Positions 61,868-64,000 of a stretch of DNA of 64,000 bases are shown here, piece by piece. The stretch covers positions 9,633,035 through 9,697,034 of the forward strand of contig NW_020656077.1 of NCBI RefSeq assembly GCF_003589595.1, written 5' to 3'. The notes beneath the pieces are model-generated. The model was not told the DNA's origin, made no database searches, and saw only the letters and a program-made list of their open reading frames with translations. The translations under genes were made by a program, and so were the position numbers. Numbering within the stretch: the stretch's first letter is position 1; every line of letters begins with the position of its first letter. Origin of the DNA: Hyposmocoma kahamanoa. Its lineage: Eukaryota; Arthropoda; Insecta; Lepidoptera; Cosmopterigidae.

Positions 61868-64000
61868 GTATTATTATTATTATTATTATTATCAATTAAT
61901 ACACTAGCAGCTCTGCGAGCTGATGCGTGTATATCACTGCACTTGTATATTATTCGTTTCCAAAATGTTTATCTAGTCTAGCTTTGAAACTGTTCACTGT
62001 CTGTGCACTAATAACAGTTTCTGGGAGCGAATTCCACAAGTTCACAACGCGAAATGGTAAGAAGTGTTTTCTAGGGTTGCTAGCACACGGAGGCATGTTT
62101 AACTTTAGAGAGTGGCCTCTCAATTGATGATTATGATTCAATATGTACATATCTTGCATATTGCGCACATTGTAGTACCCATTGAGTATTTTATAAGTCT
62201 CTATGAGATCTCCTCGGTTCCTTCGCTGCTCCAAAGTAGTTAACTTTAGTTCATGGAGGCGCTCTTCGTAAGATAAGTTTTTTAAAGACTGAACCATTTT
62301 CGTTGCTCTCCTTTGTACTTTCTCCAACATAAGAATGTCCTTTTTGAAATAAGGACACCAAATTTGAAAAGCATATTCCAATAATGGACGTATATATGTT
62401 TTGTATATTTGGATAAATAACTCCTTAGTAATATTGTAAAATGCTTTTCTTATCATGTACATCATAGAATTAGCTCTTCTGGTTATGGTTATGATGTGTA
62501 CGTCCCATTTAAGGTTACTGGTTATTGTAACACCAAGATCTTTTTGTGCATTAACAGCCTGAAGAGTTATGTTATCCACAGTATAACCAAGTTTCGGATT
62601 ACTATTTCCTATATGCAATACTGTACACTTTGTAGCATTCAATGAAAGAAGCCAGAGTTTTGTCCATTGTACAATGCGGTCCAAATCCTGTTGTATGGTA
62701 TTGTGAGCTATTAGAGGGTTTCCTATAAGCTTGGTATCATCTGCATATATTGACAGGTCTGACTGAATGACATTCTTTAAGTCTGTGATGAAGATAACAA
62801 ACAGAATTGGCCCAAGGACCGATCCTTGTGGGACGCCACTGTGAACGTCAAAATCATCTGACAGAGTATCACCTACTCTTACTTTAAACTTTCTGTCACT
62901 TAGGAAGTTCTCAATCCACTTTAGGAGCTGTCCACGGATTCCAAGGTGACTGAGTTTCGCAATTAGCCTTTTAATAGGGACTTGGTCAAATGCCTTCTCA
63001 AAGTCTAGATATATCACATCAGTAGGGTGGCGCTTATCCCAGTTGTGTGTCCATTTGTCAAGGCACGTGAGAAGATTCGTAACTGTAGATCTCTTTGGTA
63101 CGAAGCCATGCTGTTCATCTACGATAATGTTCTCCACATTGATAAAAGTTCTTAGCTCAGCTGCCACAATCTTCTCCATAACTTTACAAACAATGCTCGT
63201 CAAACTTATGGGACGGTAATTAACAGCAACATACTTGTCACCTTTTTTATATATGGGAGTAACATGTGCCTTTTTCCATTGTTGTGGTAATCGTCCATTA
63301 GTAAATGATAAATTCATAATGTGCGCTAACTGCTGGCTTAAAACATTGCTACATTTTTTTAATAATATTGCCGGCAAGGCATCTGGTCCCATAGCAGTAG
63401 AGTCATTGAAAGTTTTTAAAGCTTTGGCTACTTTCTCTGGTGTGAAGGTCAGCAGTTCTATTGTATTTACTACTCTTGGCATTTGTACTTCTGGGATTGA
63501 CACTTTTGAGGGTTCTATTACAAAAGATTTTTCGAATTGACGAGCAAATAAGTTGGCGATTATCTTTTGGTCACAAGTAATATTTCCACTATCATCTTTT
63601 AACAACATGGGAACCGAAACTGTTGAGTGCAATTGTTGTCGTACGTAAGAATAAAATGTTTTAGGTCCACTTTTTACAATCCCTTTTTCAAACTCCATTC
63701 TGAGCTTCCGGACTTTATTTACCAATTGGTTATTAACCTTCCTATATGCTTTATATGCAGCTTCAGAACCGTTTTGGGTGTACTGTTTCCACAGATCCAT
63801 TTTGTGATCGACTTCATCTAATATTTGTTGATTAATCCACGGTTTATTGACATTAGGTCTTTTAAATTTAGTTTTCAAAGGAATGTTTTTTTCAATAGCA
63901 CTATGAATTTTTTGTGAAAAATTTGTCCAGGCATCATCAACATCACTAACTTGAGTATCTATTATGTTTTGTTTGTTTAAGACATCTTCCATTAGTTCCT
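61868..64000 (-). mobile_element. CR1/L2-like non-LTR retrotransposon, runs off window
   Basis: Minus strand. It comprises the ORF2-type frame (from beyond 64000 down to 61950), a short 3' untranslated part, and a terminal run of about eight ATT/AAT triplets at 61868-61892, the kind of short repeat that ends CR1/L2-group elements. The insert is antisense to Noc3 and probably lies in its third intron. Confidence 0.85.
61950..64000 (-). CDS. reverse transcriptase protein, CR1/L2-like, 5' end outside window
   Basis: The frame is open from the window edge (an ATG lies at 63992, but in-frame codons precede it) to the stop at 61950. Counting from that ATG there are 680 residues. Residues 195-255 hold the first RT blocks (MGPDALPAILLKKCS, VTPIYKKGDKYVAVNYRPIS). 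D330 lies in VIYLDFEKAFDQV, the HSGVPQGSVLGPILFVIF block at 384-401, and the catalytic YADD at 416-419. The C-terminal LEKVQRRATKMVQSLKNLSY, LEQRRNRGDLIETYKIL and RVVNLWNSLPETV boxes are those of CR1/L2-group elements. There is no RNase H. No stop or frameshift was seen, so this copy may be recent. The endonuclease domain should lie beyond 64000. Confidence 0.9.
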   Translation of the reverse strand, partial: ELMEDVLNKQNIIDTQVSDVDDAWTNFSQKIHSAIEKNIPLKTKFKRPNVNKPWINQQILDEVDHKMDLWKQYTQNGSEAAYKAYRKVNNQLVNKVRKLRMEFEKGIVKSGPKTFYSYVRQQLHSTVSVPMLLKDDSGNITCDQKIIANLFARQFEKSFVIEPSKVSIPEVQMPRVVNTIELLTFTPEKVAKALKTFNDSTAMGPDALPAILLKKCSNVLSQQLAHIMNLSFTNGRLPQQWKKAHVTPIYKKGDKYVAVNYRPISLTSIVCKVMEKIVAAELRTFINVENIIVDEQHGFVPKRSTVTNLLTCLDKWTHNWDKRHPTDVIYLDFEKAFDQVPIKRLIAKLSHLGIRGQLLKWIENFLSDRKFKVRVGDTLSDDFDVHSGVPQGSVLGPILFVIFITDLKNVIQSDLSIYADDTKLIGNPLIAHNTIQQDLDRIVQWTKLWLLSLNATKCTVLHIGNSNPKLGYTVDNITLQAVNAQKDLGVTITSNLKWDVHIITITRRANSMMYMIRKAFYNITKELFIQIYKTYIRPLLEYAFQIWCPYFKKDILMLEKVQRRATKMVQSLKNLSYEERLHELKLTTLEQRRNRGDLIETYKILNGYYNVRNMQDMYILNHNHQLRGHSLKLNMPPCASNPRKHFLPFRVVNLWNSLPETVISAQTVNSFKARLDKHFGNE

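Noticed and set aside
1..64000. CRISPR array, operon or viral cluster
   Set aside because: Repeats are dispersed, not spaced; genes are spliced and eukaryotic; no viral structural or replication gene was seen.

Overview
The window is nuclear DNA of an insect, almost certainly a moth or butterfly. It is AT-rich, has spliced genes with GT/AG introns, and is crowded with interspersed repeats of the kind that fill lepidopteran genomes: tRNA-derived SINEs, short inverted-repeat elements, mariner transposons and 5'-truncated non-LTR retrotransposons. No bacterial, viral or CRISPR feature was seen.

Right end (about 50.3 to 64 kb) is the gene-bearing part. Four exons on the minus strand (58225 back to 50289) encode the N-terminal part of an RGS12/loco-type regulator of G-protein signalling: a PDZ domain, a PTB domain split over two exons, a long serine-rich middle and a basic/acidic linker. 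The exon phases join cleanly. The RGS, Ras-binding and GoLoco parts are not visible and should lie further left, beyond position 1 or in exons I could not recognise. Head to head with it, about 530 bp away, the first three exons of Noc3 (nucleolar complex protein 3, ribosome assembly) run on the plus strand from 58757 to 60494 and continue past the window end. The last 2.1 kb hold a long open CR1/L2-like reverse transcriptase in the antisense direction, apparently inside a Noc3 intron.

Left part (1 to 50 kb) has no recognisable complete host gene. It may be a very long loco intron. One small but convincing first coding exon lies on the minus strand at 25105 to 25046; its phase would suit splicing to the same downstream exon as loco, so it could be an alternative first exon. 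Three THAP zinc-finger relics (5.9, 33.5 and 37.7 kb) are also present.

Mobile DNA: one almost intact mariner (1181-2454, perfect terminal repeats, TA duplication, one frameshift near the transposase end) and two decayed copies of a second mariner; a 285-bp MITE family with 31-bp terminal inverted repeats and 8-bp target duplications (five copies); a very common element ending in AACCGACYTCAAAA inverted repeats; at least two tRNA-derived SINE families; a family of about 250 bp (here 'family A') with eleven copies; a Dong-like retrotransposon end set in TAA repeats; and several large foldback structures. A 10-N assembly gap at 43339 has the same 27 bases on both sides, which points to an unclosed contig overlap. 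Repeat family letters (A, B, C and so on) are my own labels for families compared only within this window.
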